A stretch of 8,353 nt of DNA from an uncultured Prevotellaceae bacterium. Its GTDB lineage: Bacteria > Bacteroidota > Bacteroidia > Bacteroidales > Bacteroidaceae. The notes below the pieces were generated by a model. The model made no database searches. It saw nothing but the letters and a program-made list of their open reading frames with translations, and was not told where the DNA came from. Of the stretch, positions 1 through 7,106 are shown piece by piece (the stretch's first letter is position 1; every line of letters begins with the position of its first letter). The stretch covers positions 1 to 8,353 of the forward strand of contig CAMZHB010000057.1 in NCBI GenBank assembly GCA_947306605.1. Reading direction: 5' to 3'. The position numbers and the translations under genes are program-made.

Positions 1-64
1 GAGAGTGACGCATCCGAAGATGGGAGAGATTTATATTCAGAAGGGGCGGAAAGTGAGAAAATGA
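1..64 (+). CDS. Possible 3' end of an unidentified upstream gene (partial)
   Basis: Frame 2 is open from the window edge to a TGA at 62-64 and reads RVTHPKMGEIYIQKGRKVRK. It is a short, strongly basic tail with ordinary codons for this genome. I do not recognise the family, and 20 residues are too few for a call. Frame 1 is also open, to a TAA at 73-75, and gives a Ser/Glu-rich peptide that looks less protein-like, so the frame itself is uncertain. The stop is followed by about 50 bases before the rimP promoter, which fits the end of a separate transcription unit. Confidence 0.35.
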   Translation, partial: RVTHPKMGEIYIQKGRKVRK

Positions 65-96
65 GTGCGTGTTAAGGCAAAAAGCACAAAAAACAT

Positions 97-117
97 AAGT
101 TTTTTCTTGAAAAACTT
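97..117. repeat. 8-bp perfect inverted repeat upstream of the rimP promoter
   Basis: AAGTTTTT (97-104) and AAAAACTT (110-117) are exact reverse complements around a 5-base loop. The right arm overlaps the TTG of the predicted -33 element (116-118). No T-run follows on the plus strand, so it is a poor forward terminator. It could be a weak terminator for the upstream gene, an operator, or A/T-rich coincidence. Confidence 0.4.
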
Positions 118-146
118 GGACGTAACGGGGGAAAATGCTAATTTTG
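115..146 (+). promoter_or_regulatory. Predicted Bacteroidetes-type promoter of the rimP operon
   Basis: TAATTTTG at 139-146 matches the Bacteroidetes -7 consensus TAnnTTTG exactly. CTTG at 115-118 provides the -33 TTG, separated from the -7 box by 20 bases, the usual spacing. Transcription would start near 152-155, giving a leader of about 63 bases before the rimP ATG. It is the only good match in the intergenic region. TATAATTG at 204-211 has one mismatch but lies too close to the start codon and lacks a -33 partner. Confidence 0.65.
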
Positions 147-161
147 CACCTGTTAGAGGAG

Positions 162-194
162 TGAGAGGCCCACACGAAGGCTTCTCATTTTTTT
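162..194 (+). terminator. Hairpin plus T-run in the rimP leader: probable attenuator or intrinsic terminator
   Basis: Bases 162-170 pair with 179-187 as a 9-bp stem containing one G-U, closing an 8-base loop (171-178). Seven T follow immediately (188-194). This is the canonical form of an intrinsic terminator. It sits downstream of the predicted promoter and upstream of rimP, so transcripts starting near 153 must pass through it to reach the operon. It could instead be the terminator of the upstream gene, about 100 bases past that gene's stop, if the promoter call is wrong. I see no convincing competing antiterminator helix in the short leader. Confidence 0.6.
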
Positions 195-216
195 AATTAC
201 AGATATAATTGGAGAT

Positions 217-681
217 ATGATAGACAAAGACATCGTAAAGAAGATTGTAGACGAATGGCTGTCGACGAAGGATTATTTCCTGACGGACCTGAGTGTGAGC
301 ACCGACGACCGCATTGTGGTTGAGATAGACCATAAGGAGGGCGTTTGGATTGACGACTGTGTGGAACTGAGCAAGTTCATCGAGGAGCGTCTGAACCGTG
401 AACAGGAAGACTACGAACTGGAAGTGGGCAGTGCCGGCATAGGACAACCCTTCAAGGTGCTGCAGCAGTATGTGAACCATATCGGTGACGATGTGGAGGC
501 TTTGACTCAGGGCGGGGAAAAACTGAAAGGTGTGCTGAAAGCGGCCAACGAGGACAACTTCACGATAACGGTGCAGAAGAAAGTGAAACCCGAAGGCGCC
601 AAGCGTCCTAAACTGGTGGACGAGGACGTGACGATGGGTTATGCCGACGTGAAGTCGGTGAAGTATCTCATCAAGTTCTGA
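217..681 (+). CDS. rimP: Ribosome maturation factor RimP
   Basis: The 154-residue product matches the RimP (DUF150/YhbC) family in length and pattern. Family knowledge: RimP is a cytoplasmic factor that binds the free 30S subunit and helps its late maturation. The N-terminal alpha/beta domain covers about residues 1-82 and ends in the family signature YELEVGSAGIGQPF (66-79), comparable to the usual Y.LEVSSPGxxRPL. The C-terminal SH3-like domain spans about 83-154. The ATG at 217 is preceded by GGAG only two bases away, too close for a normal Shine-Dalgarno, as is common in this phylum. It is the first gene of the operon, 45 bases ahead of nusA, the order found across bacteria. I see nothing unusual in the protein. 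Confidence 0.95.
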   Translation: MIDKDIVKKIVDEWLSTKDYFLTDLSVSTDDRIVVEIDHKEGVWIDDCVELSKFIEERLNREQEDYELEVGSAGIGQPFKVLQQYVNHIGDDVEALTQGGEKLKGVLKAANEDNFTITVQKKVKPEGAKRPKLVDEDVTMGYADVKSVKYLIKF

Positions 682-726
682 TGATACGGCTGACAAGGAA
701 AAATAATAATTAAGAAAATACATATC

Positions 727-1989
727 ATGGCAAAGAAAAATGTAGAGACGGTGAGTCTCATTGACACCTTCGCCGAATTCAAGGAGATGAAGAACATCGA
801 CCGCGCCACGCTGGTGGGTGTCCTGGAAGAGAGTTTCCACTCCGTGCTGGCCAAGATTTTCGGCAGCGACGAGAATTTCGACATCATCATCAACCCCGAC
901 AAGGGCGACTGCGAAATCTACCGCAACCGCGTGGTGGTGGCCGACGGCGAGGTGACCGACGACAACAAGGAAATCAGTCTGACCGATGCGCAGCGCATCG
1001 ACGAGGACTATGAAGTGGGCGAGGACGTGAGCGAACCCATCGACTTCACGACTTTCGGCCGCCGCGCCATCCTGACACTGCGTCAGACGCTGGCCGGCAA
1101 AGTGCTGGAACTGGAACACGACTCGCTTTACAACAAGTACAAGGACCGCGTGGGCGAAGTGATCGGTGCGGAAGTGTACCAGATCTGGAAGAGCGAAATG
1201 CTGCTGCTCGACGAAGAGGACAACGAGCTCATCCTGCCGAAATCGCAGCAGATACCCGGCGACTTCTATCACAAGGGCGACATCCTGCGTGCCGTTATTG
1301 ACAAGGTGGAAATGCTGAACAATAGCCCGAAAATCTATCTGAGCCGCACGGCTCCCGCCTTCCTGCAACGCCTGTTGGAGGCCGAAGTGCCTGAAATCAA
1401 CGACGGCCTCATCACCATTAAGGGCATTGCCCGCATGCCGGGCGAACGCGCCAAGGTGGCCGTGGAGAGCTACGACGACCGCATCGACCCCGTGGGAGCC
1501 TGTGTGGGTGTGAAGGGACGCCGTGTGCACGGCATCGTGCGTGAACTGCGTAACGAGAACATTGACGTGGTGAACTACACGTCGAACATTTCGCTCTACA
1601 TCCAGCGTGCTCTCAGTCCGGCCAAGGTGTCGAACGTCTATCTGGACGAAGCTAACAAGAAAGCCGAGGTTTATCTGCAACCCAAGGAGGTGTCGCTGGC
1701 CATCGGCCGCGGTGGCCTGAACATTAAACTGGCCAGCATGCTGACGGGGTACCTCATCGATGTTTATCGTGAATCGGAAGAGGACAATGTGCTCGACGAT
1801 ATTTATCTGGAAGAGTTTGACGACGAAATCGACCAGTGGATTATCGACACTCTGAAGAGCGTAGGCATGAAGACGGCCCGCGAAGTGCTGGGCACCCCGC
1901 GCGAAGAACTTCTGGCCAAGACCGACCTGGAAGAGGAAACCATTGACCGGGTGCTGAGAATATTGAACGAAGAATTTGAGAAAGAATAA
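727..1989 (+). CDS. nusA: Transcription termination/antitermination factor NusA
   Basis: The 420-residue product has the full NusA core. The N-terminal RNA polymerase-binding domain covers about residues 1-130, an S1 domain about 137-205, KH1 about 206-281 with the signature ACVGVKGRRVHGIVREL (258-274), and KH2 about 282-350 with AIGRGGLNIKLASMLTG (325-341). Residues about 365-420 form a single acidic helix-hairpin-helix-like tail (SVGMKTAREVLGTPREELL), shorter than the two acidic repeats of the E. coli protein and in keeping with the phylum. NusA binds RNA polymerase and nascent RNA and modulates pausing, intrinsic termination and antitermination. The ATG at 727 follows an A/T-rich 45-base gap with no Shine-Dalgarno. 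The stop lies six bases before infB. In E. coli the operon is autoregulated by NusA; that may apply here through the leader hairpin, but this is inference. Confidence 0.98.
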   Translation: MAKKNVETVSLIDTFAEFKEMKNIDRATLVGVLEESFHSVLAKIFGSDENFDIIINPDKGDCEIYRNRVVVADGEVTDDNKEISLTDAQRIDEDYEVGEDVSEPIDFTTFGRRAILTLRQTLAGKVLELEHDSLYNKYKDRVGEVIGAEVYQIWKSEMLLLDEEDNELILPKSQQIPGDFYHKGDILRAVIDKVEMLNNSPKIYLSRTAPAFLQRLLEAEVPEINDGLITIKGIARMPGERAKVAVESYDDRIDPVGACVGVKGRRVHGIVRELRNENIDVVNYTSNISLYIQRALSPAKVSNVYLDEANKKAEVYLQPKEVSLAIGRGGLNIKLASMLTGYLIDVYRESEEDNVLDDIYLEEFDDEIDQWIIDTLKSVGMKTAREVLGTPREELLAKTDLEEETIDRVLRILNEEFEKE

Positions 1990-1995
1990 TAACGT

Positions 1996-4860
1996 ATGGG
2001 AGTCAGACTGAACAAGGTTGTTAAAGAATTGGGCGTCGGCCTGCAGACGCTCGTGGACTATCTGGAGAAGAAAGGCATCAATGTGGAAGCCAATCCGAAC
2101 ACGAAGATAGAAGACGAGGCGTATGAAATGCTGGTGGGCCACTTCAGTACGGACAGGAATCTGCGCAACACCGTACTGCAACGCCAAACCGAAAAGGAAC
2201 AGGAAAAGGTAAAACGCGACAACGAAAAAGCGGCCGCCAAGGAAAGAAAGGCACAGGAGGTCATCAAAACCGAAGTGCCCGACGAAATCAAGCCCCAGTT
2301 CAAAACGGTAGGCAAGATTGACTTGACACCAAAGCCCAAAGTGCCCAAGGCTAAGGAACGGCCCAAGCAGGAGGCTCCTAAGACGGTCCAACCCAAAGAT
2401 ACAAAATTTGAAGCCAAGCCTAAGCAGAAGGAAAAAGAGGCTCCCAAAACTGCGGACGTGACGCCGAAACCACAACCCGAGACTCCCAAGGTTGAAAAGA
2501 AAACGTCAGAAACGAAGAAGCCGGAGCAGCCTCAAGCGGACACTTCCGTAACTGAAACGCCCCAAGTCGAAAAGGCGCAGGAAGAGGTGTTCCGTCTGGG
2601 TACACCCCCGACCATTACCGGCCCGAAAGTGCTCGGCTCCATAGACCTTTCGTCGATTAACGAGAACATGCGTCCTCGCAAGAAGACGAAGGAAGAAAAG
2701 CGCAAGGAACGCGAAGAGAAAGCCCGTCAGACAGCTCCGGCTACCGGACAAACTGCCACGGGACAACACAAGAAAAAGCGCAACCGCGTACAGGGCAGTA
2801 AGGTGGACATCACGACCGAGGCCAAGAAGGTGACCGACGACGGACGCCAAGACAACAAGCCGGGCTCCAGCGGACAGAACCAAAACCAGCGTAACCAAAA
2901 CCAGCAGCGCGGCGGAAAGAAACAAAAGAAGAGCGAACTCGCACTGAAAACGCAAGTGTCGGACGAAGACGTGGCTAACGAGGTTAAGAAGACTCTGGCC
3001 CGACTGACGAGTAAGAAAAACTTTGCTAACAGTGCCAAGTATCGCCGTGAGAAGCGCGACCAAGTACGTGCCGCAACCGAGGAACGTCTGAACGAGGAAA
3101 GCCGGGAGAGCAAGATATTGAAGTTGACGGAATTCGTGACAGCCAATGAACTGGCCAGCATGATGAACGTTCCCGTGACCAAGGTTATCGGTACTTGCAT
3201 GAGTATCGGTATGATGATTAGCATCAACCAGCGCATGGATGCGGAAACCATCAATCTGGTGGCCGACGAGTTTGGCTTCCAAACAGAATATGTGAGCGCT
3301 TCTGTCTCGGAAGCCGTTCATGAAGAGGAGGACAACGAGGAAGACCTCGAACCGCGTGACCCGATTGTAACCATCATGGGTCATGTGGACCACGGTAAGA
3401 CCTCATTGCTCGACTACATACGCAACTCCAACGTGATTGCCGGTGAAGCCGGAGGCATTACGCAGCACATTGGCGCCTACAATGTGGAGCTTGAGAACGG
3501 ACGTCACATCACTTTCCTTGATACTCCGGGTCACGAGGCTTTCACAGCAATGCGTGCCCGTGGTGCCCAAGTCACCGACATAGCCATCATTATCATTGCG
3601 GCTGACGACGACGTGATGCCGCAGACTAAGGAAGCCATCAACCACGCCATGGCAGCCAACGTGCCCATCGTTTTTGCCATCAACAAGGTGGACAAGCCGA
3701 CGGCCAATCCCGAAAAGATTAAAGAAACGCTGGCCAACATGAACATCCTCGTGGAAGACTGGGGCGGCAAGTACCAGAGCCAAGATATTTCGGCCAAGAA
3801 GGGCATCGGTGTGAATGAACTGTTGGAGAAAGTACTGCTCGAAGCTGACATGCTTGAGCTGAAAGCCAATCCAAACCGTCGTGCTACGGGTACGGTCATT
3901 GAGTCGTCGCTTGACAAGGGTCGCGGCTATGTGGCCACAATTCTCGTGAGCAACGGAACTCTGCATGTGGGCGACAACGTGATTGCCGGTACATGCTTCG
4001 GTCGTGTCCGTGACCTGAGCGACGAACGTGGCAAGCGCATCAAGAGTGTGGGTCCGGCCAAGGCTGCCACTCTGCTTGGCTTCAACGGTGCTCCTCAGGC
4101 CGGCGACACCTTCCATGTGATGGAAACGGAACAGGAAGTGCGTGACATCGCCAACAAGCGTCTCCAACTGCAACGCGAACAGAGTTTGCGTACCAGCCAC
4201 CGTACCACGCTTGAAGAGATTGGCAACCGCATTGCCCAGGGTGGTTTCCAGGAACTGAACATCATCGTCAAGGGTGACGTGGACGGTTCCGTAGAAGCTC
4301 TGAGCGACGCGCTCATCCGGTTGTCGACCGAGAAGATTGCCATCAGTGTCATTCACAAAGCTGTGGGTCAGATAACGGAAAGCGATGTTTCGCTGGCTGC
4401 TGCTTCGCAGGCCATCATCATCGGTTTTCAGGTACGTCCCAGTGCCCAGGCCCGAAAGGAAGCCGAGCAGGAAGGTATCGACATCCGTCTTTATTCCATC
4501 ATTTACGATGCCATCCACGACGTGAAGACGGCCATGGAGGGCATGCTCAAACCGATTATCAAGGAAGAATCGACAGCTACTCTCGAAGTACGTCAGGTTT
4601 ACCGCATCAGTAAGGTGGGTACGGTGGCCGGCGCCTTTGTGGTCAGCGGTAAGGTAAGCCGTACCGACAAGGCCCGTCTTATCCACGACGGTATTGTGAA
4701 GTATACCGGTGAAATCAATGCTTTGAAACGTTTCAAGGACGATGTGAAGGAAGTAACCCAAGACTTCGAGTGCGGTATCAGCCTATTGAACTGCAACGAC
4801 ATCCAGGAGGGCGACACCATTGAAACCTTCCGTGAGATAGAAGTGAAACAGAAACTGTAA
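1996..4860 (+). CDS. infB: Translation initiation factor IF-2
   Basis: The 954-residue GTPase carries fMet-tRNA to the 30S P site and promotes 50S joining. An IF2_N module opens the protein (about 1-55). A long Lys/Glu/Pro-rich, probably disordered linker follows (about 60-350) with a Gln/Asn patch (293-305). A second IF2_N-like segment lies at about 376-440. The G domain is intact: G1 GHVDHGKT (462-469), G2 GGITQHIG (486-493), G3 DTPGH (509-513), G4 NKVD (563-566) and G5 SAK (599-601). The beta-barrel domain II begins about 625, and the IF2 domain 3 and the C-terminal tRNA-binding domain fill the rest. It is somewhat longer than the E. coli protein (890 residues), and the extra length is in the linker. 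The ATG at 1996 opens the IF2_N motif and is six bases after the nusA stop, so translational coupling is likely. No defect is seen. Confidence 0.98.
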   Translation: MGVRLNKVVKELGVGLQTLVDYLEKKGINVEANPNTKIEDEAYEMLVGHFSTDRNLRNTVLQRQTEKEQEKVKRDNEKAAAKERKAQEVIKTEVPDEIKPQFKTVGKIDLTPKPKVPKAKERPKQEAPKTVQPKDTKFEAKPKQKEKEAPKTADVTPKPQPETPKVEKKTSETKKPEQPQADTSVTETPQVEKAQEEVFRLGTPPTITGPKVLGSIDLSSINENMRPRKKTKEEKRKEREEKARQTAPATGQTATGQHKKKRNRVQGSKVDITTEAKKVTDDGRQDNKPGSSGQNQNQRNQNQQRGGKKQKKSELALKTQVSDEDVANEVKKTLARLTSKKNFANSAKYRREKRDQVRAATEERLNEESRESKILKLTEFVTANELASMMNVPVTKVIGTCMSIGMMISINQRMDAETINLVADEFGFQTEYVSASVSEAVHEEEDNEEDLEPRDPIVTIMGHVDHGKTSLLDYIRNSNVIAGEAGGITQHIGAYNVELENGRHITFLDTPGHEAFTAMRARGAQVTDIAIIIIAADDDVMPQTKEAINHAMAANVPIVFAINKVDKPTANPEKIKETLANMNILVEDWGGKYQSQDISAKKGIGVNELLEKVLLEADMLELKANPNRRATGTVIESSLDKGRGYVATILVSNGTLHVGDNVIAGTCFGRVRDLSDERGKRIKSVGPAKAATLLGFNGAPQAGDTFHVMETEQEVRDIANKRLQLQREQSLRTSHRTTLEEIGNRIAQGGFQELNIIVKGDVDGSVEALSDALIRLSTEKIAISVIHKAVGQITESDVSLAAASQAIIIGFQVRPSAQARKEAEQEGIDIRLYSIIYDAIHDVKTAMEGMLKPIIKEESTATLEVRQVYRISKVGTVAGAFVVSGKVSRTDKARLIHDGIVKYTGEINALKRFKDDVKEVTQDFECGISLLNCNDIQEGDTIETFREIEVKQKL

Positions 4861-4866
4861 CCTGCA

Positions 4867-5424
4867 ATGATAGACATAGTCATATTGATCATTGTCGTTT
4901 GGGGCGCTTGGCAAGGCTGGCGCCGCGGCTTGCTCAAAGAAGTGGTCTCTATGACCGGTTTCTTTGTAGGTTTGCTTATCGCTTACCTTTTCTACGACAC
5001 CTTTGGCGCGTACCTGGCTCCGGCCTTGTCGGGCAATCCCGGCGTGGCGAAATATCTGGGTTACGTCTTGGCTTTTGTCGCCATTTGGATTGTGGTACCC
5101 ATGGTGTTGGGTATCGTGGCCAACGTGCTCACGAAATCGCTCAAGTGGCTTCGCATGGGGTGTCTCAACTCAATCCTGGGCCTGTTGGTCGGTGTGTTGA
5201 AGTATGTGCTTCTACTGAGTTTCGTATTCTGTGCCATGGAGCTCTTCGGCATCATCAGCCAGGAGAAGCGCGACGCTTCCTACCTCTATGGTCCTGTCAC
5301 TTCTGTGGCGCGTCCGTTCTTCGAGGGCAAGCGTCCTTTGCTCCCTGTCGACCGCCAGAAGGATGAGCCGCAGGACACGCTTTATGTGGACATGCACCAG
5401 CGGAGTGCGCGTTTGACAGATTAA
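4867..5424 (+). CDS. cvpA: CvpA family inner-membrane protein
   Basis: The 185-residue product has four hydrophobic segments, at about 1-18, 28-46, 62-88 and 98-125, followed by a polar tail (about 128-185) expected on one side of the membrane. The Gly-rich opening with GWRRGLLKEV and the motif NSILGLLVGVLKY (about 101-113) are typical of the CvpA/colicin V production family. The founding member is needed for colicin V production in E. coli, and the family is linked to envelope stress tolerance, but its molecular activity is not settled. The start is six bases after the infB stop and the stop is one base before sufB, so it belongs to the operon. Placement between infB and suf genes is common in Bacteroidales. 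The gene symbol follows family membership rather than demonstrated function. Confidence 0.85.
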   Translation: MIDIVILIIVVWGAWQGWRRGLLKEVVSMTGFFVGLLIAYLFYDTFGAYLAPALSGNPGVAKYLGYVLAFVAIWIVVPMVLGIVANVLTKSLKWLRMGCLNSILGLLVGVLKYVLLLSFVFCAMELFGIISQEKRDASYLYGPVTSVARPFFEGKRPLLPVDRQKDEPQDTLYVDMHQRSARLTD

Positions 5425-5425
5425 G

Positions 5426-6871
5426 ATGAGCAAAGACGGAAACCGCCTGGTGCGCGACGTGGCCGAGAAGAAGTATGAATACGGCTTCACCACGGACATC
5501 GACACCGAAATCATTCCCGTAGGTCTCAACGAGGATGTCGTACGCCTCATTTCCCAAAAGAAAGAAGAACCCGAATGGCTCCTTGAGTTTCGTCTCAAGG
5601 CCTTCCGTTATTGGCAAACGCAGCGTCAGCCCGAATGGGGCCACGTGCATTTGCCTGAGATAGACTATCAGGCCATTTCATACTACGCCGACCCCCGCGG
5701 CAAGAAGAAGGACGGACCCAAGGAGCTCGATCCCGAATTGGTCAAGACCTTCGACAAGCTTGGCATTCCCCTCCACGAGCGTCTGGCTCTGGGCGGGGTG
5801 GCTGTCGATGCCGTCATGGACTCCGTGTCGGTGAAGACCACATTTAAGGAGAAACTGGCCGAGAAAGGCATCATTTTCTGTGCCATCAGCGAGGCCGTGC
5901 GGCTTTATCCCGATCTCGTGCGCCAGTATCTGGGTACCGTCGTGCCCTACCGTGACAACTATTTCGCCGCTCTCAACAGTGCCGTCTTCTCCGACGGCTC
6001 CTTCGTCTATATACCCAAAGGCGTGCGTTGTCCCATGGAACTCTCCACATACTTCCGTATCAACGCCATCAACACCGGCCAGTTCGAACGCACACTCATC
6101 GTCTGCGACGACGGCGGTTACGTTTCCTATCTGGAAGGCTGCACCGCCCCGATGCGCGACGAGAACCAGCTTCACGCCGCCATCGTCGAAATTGTGGTGG
6201 GCGAGCGGGCCGAGGTCAAGTATTCCACCGTGCAGAACTGGTATCCCGGCGACGAGCAGGGACGCGGCGGTGTCTATAACCTCGTCACCAAGCGCGGCCA
6301 CCTGCGTGGCGAGGGCAGCAAGCTCTCGTGGACACAGGTGGAAACGGGTTCGGCCATCACGTGGAAATATCCCTCGTGCGTCCTCTCGGGTGACAACTCC
6401 GTGGCCGAATTCTACAGCGTGGCCGTGACCAACCACCATCAGGAGGCCGACACCGGCACGAAGATGATCCATTTGGGCCGCAACACGCGCAGCACCATCG
6501 TCAGCAAGGGCATTTCCGCCGGACACAGCCAAAACTCCTACCGCGGACTGGTCAAGGCCGGTCCCAAGGCCACCGGCACGCGCAACTACAGTTCGTGCGA
6601 CTCCCTGCTGCTCAGCGACACCTGCGGAGCCCACACGTTCCCCTACATCGATGTGAACAATGAAACATCCGTCGTGGAGCACGAGGCCACCACATCCAAG
6701 ATTTCCGAAGAGCAGCTTTTCTATTGCCAGCAGCGCGGCATCAGCCCTGAAGACGCCGTGGGGCTCATCGTCAACGGCTACGCCAAGGAGGTGCTCAACA
6801 AACTGCCCATGGAATTCGCCGTCGAAGCCCAGAAACTTCTGGCCGTCTCGCTCGAAGGCAGTGTGGGTTAA
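5426..6871 (+). CDS. sufB: Fe-S cluster assembly scaffold protein SufB
   Basis: The 481-residue product is a full-length SufB. In the SufBC2D complex this beta-helical scaffold receives sulfur and iron and builds iron-sulfur clusters in the cytoplasm, driven by the SufC ATPase. Visible landmarks are the N-terminal segment EKKYEYGF, the core motif EGCTAPMRDENQLHAA with Cys239, and the C-terminal SDTCGAHTFPYIDV with Cys400, which corresponds to the essential Cys405 of E. coli SufB. The motif VVEHEATTSKI contains His419 and Glu420 near the proposed assembly site at the SufB-SufD interface. The ATG is one base after the cvpA stop, implying coupled translation. Unusually, no sufC or sufD follows: a strong hairpin begins 19 bases after the stop and the next gene is convergent. 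Confidence 0.97.
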   Translation: MSKDGNRLVRDVAEKKYEYGFTTDIDTEIIPVGLNEDVVRLISQKKEEPEWLLEFRLKAFRYWQTQRQPEWGHVHLPEIDYQAISYYADPRGKKKDGPKELDPELVKTFDKLGIPLHERLALGGVAVDAVMDSVSVKTTFKEKLAEKGIIFCAISEAVRLYPDLVRQYLGTVVPYRDNYFAALNSAVFSDGSFVYIPKGVRCPMELSTYFRINAINTGQFERTLIVCDDGGYVSYLEGCTAPMRDENQLHAAIVEIVVGERAEVKYSTVQNWYPGDEQGRGGVYNLVTKRGHLRGEGSKLSWTQVETGSAITWKYPSCVLSGDNSVAEFYSVAVTNHHQEADTGTKMIHLGRNTRSTIVSKGISAGHSQNSYRGLVKAGPKATGTRNYSSCDSLLLSDTCGAHTFPYIDVNNETSVVEHEATTSKISEEQLFYCQQRGISPEDAVGLIVNGYAKEVLNKLPMEFAVEAQKLLAVSLEGSVG

Positions 6872-6889
6872 GCCGTGAAACTATAATTT

Positions 6890-6935
6890 GCCATCCGCCG
6901 CTATGGAACAGTCCGTAGCGGCGGAGATGGCTTTT
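6890..6935 (+). terminator. Intrinsic terminator of the rimP-sufB operon
   Basis: Bases 6890-6907 pair with 6912-6931 in an 18-bp stem with one T-G pair and a two-base bulge (G6924, A6925), closing the tetraloop ACAG (6908-6911). The core is GC-rich (CGCCGC/GCGGCG). Four T follow (6932-6935), a short but acceptable U-tract. It starts 19 bases after the sufB stop, so it most likely ends the operon. The stem is strong enough that it may also protect the mRNA 3' end. Confidence 0.8.
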
Positions 6936-6944
6936 GTAGGATCA

Positions 6945-6988
6945 GATAAGGGGTAATGGAGTCCCCAAAAAGCCCGTCTTACCTTATC
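6945..6988. repeat. Imperfect inverted repeat in the sufB-dockerin intergenic region
   Basis: GATAAGG (6945-6951) is the reverse complement of CCTTATC (6982-6988). After a two-base bulge, TAA (6954-6956) can pair with TTA (6979-6981). A GGGG/CCCC alternative inside the loop (6950-6953 with 6963-6966) competes with it. No T-run follows on either strand at the right place. Function is unknown. Confidence 0.35.
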
Positions 6989-6993
6989 ACTCC

Positions 6994-7017
6994 CTATTTC
7001 ATCGCCTTAATCATGGC
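6994..7017 (-). pseudogene. Orphan 3' tail of a second dockerin gene (remnant)
   Basis: Read on the minus strand this stretch encodes AMIKAMK and a TAG stop. The intact dockerin gene 131 bases away ends AVIKAMK and TAG (7125-7148). The two 24-base segments agree at 20 positions. Of the four differences, three are at synonymous third positions and one gives Val to Met, as expected if both were once under coding selection. Upstream of it the minus-strand frame turns into unrelated basic residues and meets a TAA at 7060-7062, so no dockerin loops remain. It is best read as the leftover end of a sibling gene or a partial tail duplication; coincidence is possible but unlikely. Confidence 0.5.
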
Positions 7018-7029
7018 AGACAAACAGAA

Positions 7030-7057
7030 GCGGCGTTTCGGATTTCCGACACGCCGC
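7030..7057 (-). terminator. Hairpin, possible terminator of the minus-strand dockerin gene
   Basis: Bases 7030-7041 pair with 7046-7057 with a single mismatch (T7037/C7050) around a short loop; the outer part is GCGGCG/CGCCGC. In the minus direction the stem is followed by TTCTGTTTGTCT, T-rich but interrupted. In the plus direction it is followed by CTTTAAAGTTT. The hairpin lies about 68 bases beyond the dockerin stop codon, so it may be that gene's terminator or a weak bidirectional one. Confidence 0.45.
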
Positions 7058-7072
7058 CTTTAAAGTTTAAAG
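7058..7072. repeat. Short A/T palindrome
   Basis: CTTTAAA and TTTAAAG flank a single G and are perfect reverse complements (7+1+7). It directly abuts the preceding hairpin and is followed by another small inverted repeat, GGAC (7075-7078) and GTCC (7083-7086). The A/T content means chance is possible. No regulator can be named. Confidence 0.3.
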
Positions 7073-7106
7073 TAGGACGTAAGTCCGAAAGTAGCGAAGC
7101 GAAGGT

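Noticed and set aside
204..211. TATAATTG as an alternative -7 box for rimP
   Set aside because: It has one mismatch to TAnnTTTG, lacks a TTG about 20 bases upstream, and would start transcription at the ATG itself.
193..2475. A 760-codon open frame on the minus strand opposite rimP, nusA and the start of infB
   Set aside because: It runs across three well-supported genes and both gaps between them. Its translation is rich in His, Phe and Leu with no recognisable domain, and it is best explained by the codon bias of the sense genes removing antisense stops.
3403..4761. A 452-codon open frame on the minus strand inside infB
   Set aside because: It lies entirely opposite the conserved GTPase and C-terminal domains of IF2, where the sense strand is clearly under selection. 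The antisense protein looks like no known family.
5678..6682. Long antisense and alternative-frame open stretches within sufB
   Set aside because: They overlap the conserved SufB core in GC-rich sequence, and their low-complexity Pro/Ser/Arg or Gly/Val/His compositions are typical of shadow frames.
6882..6890. TATAATTTG just after sufB as a promoter
   Set aside because: The spacing between TA and TTTG is three bases instead of two, and the sequence runs straight into the operon's terminator stem, with no gene on that strand downstream.
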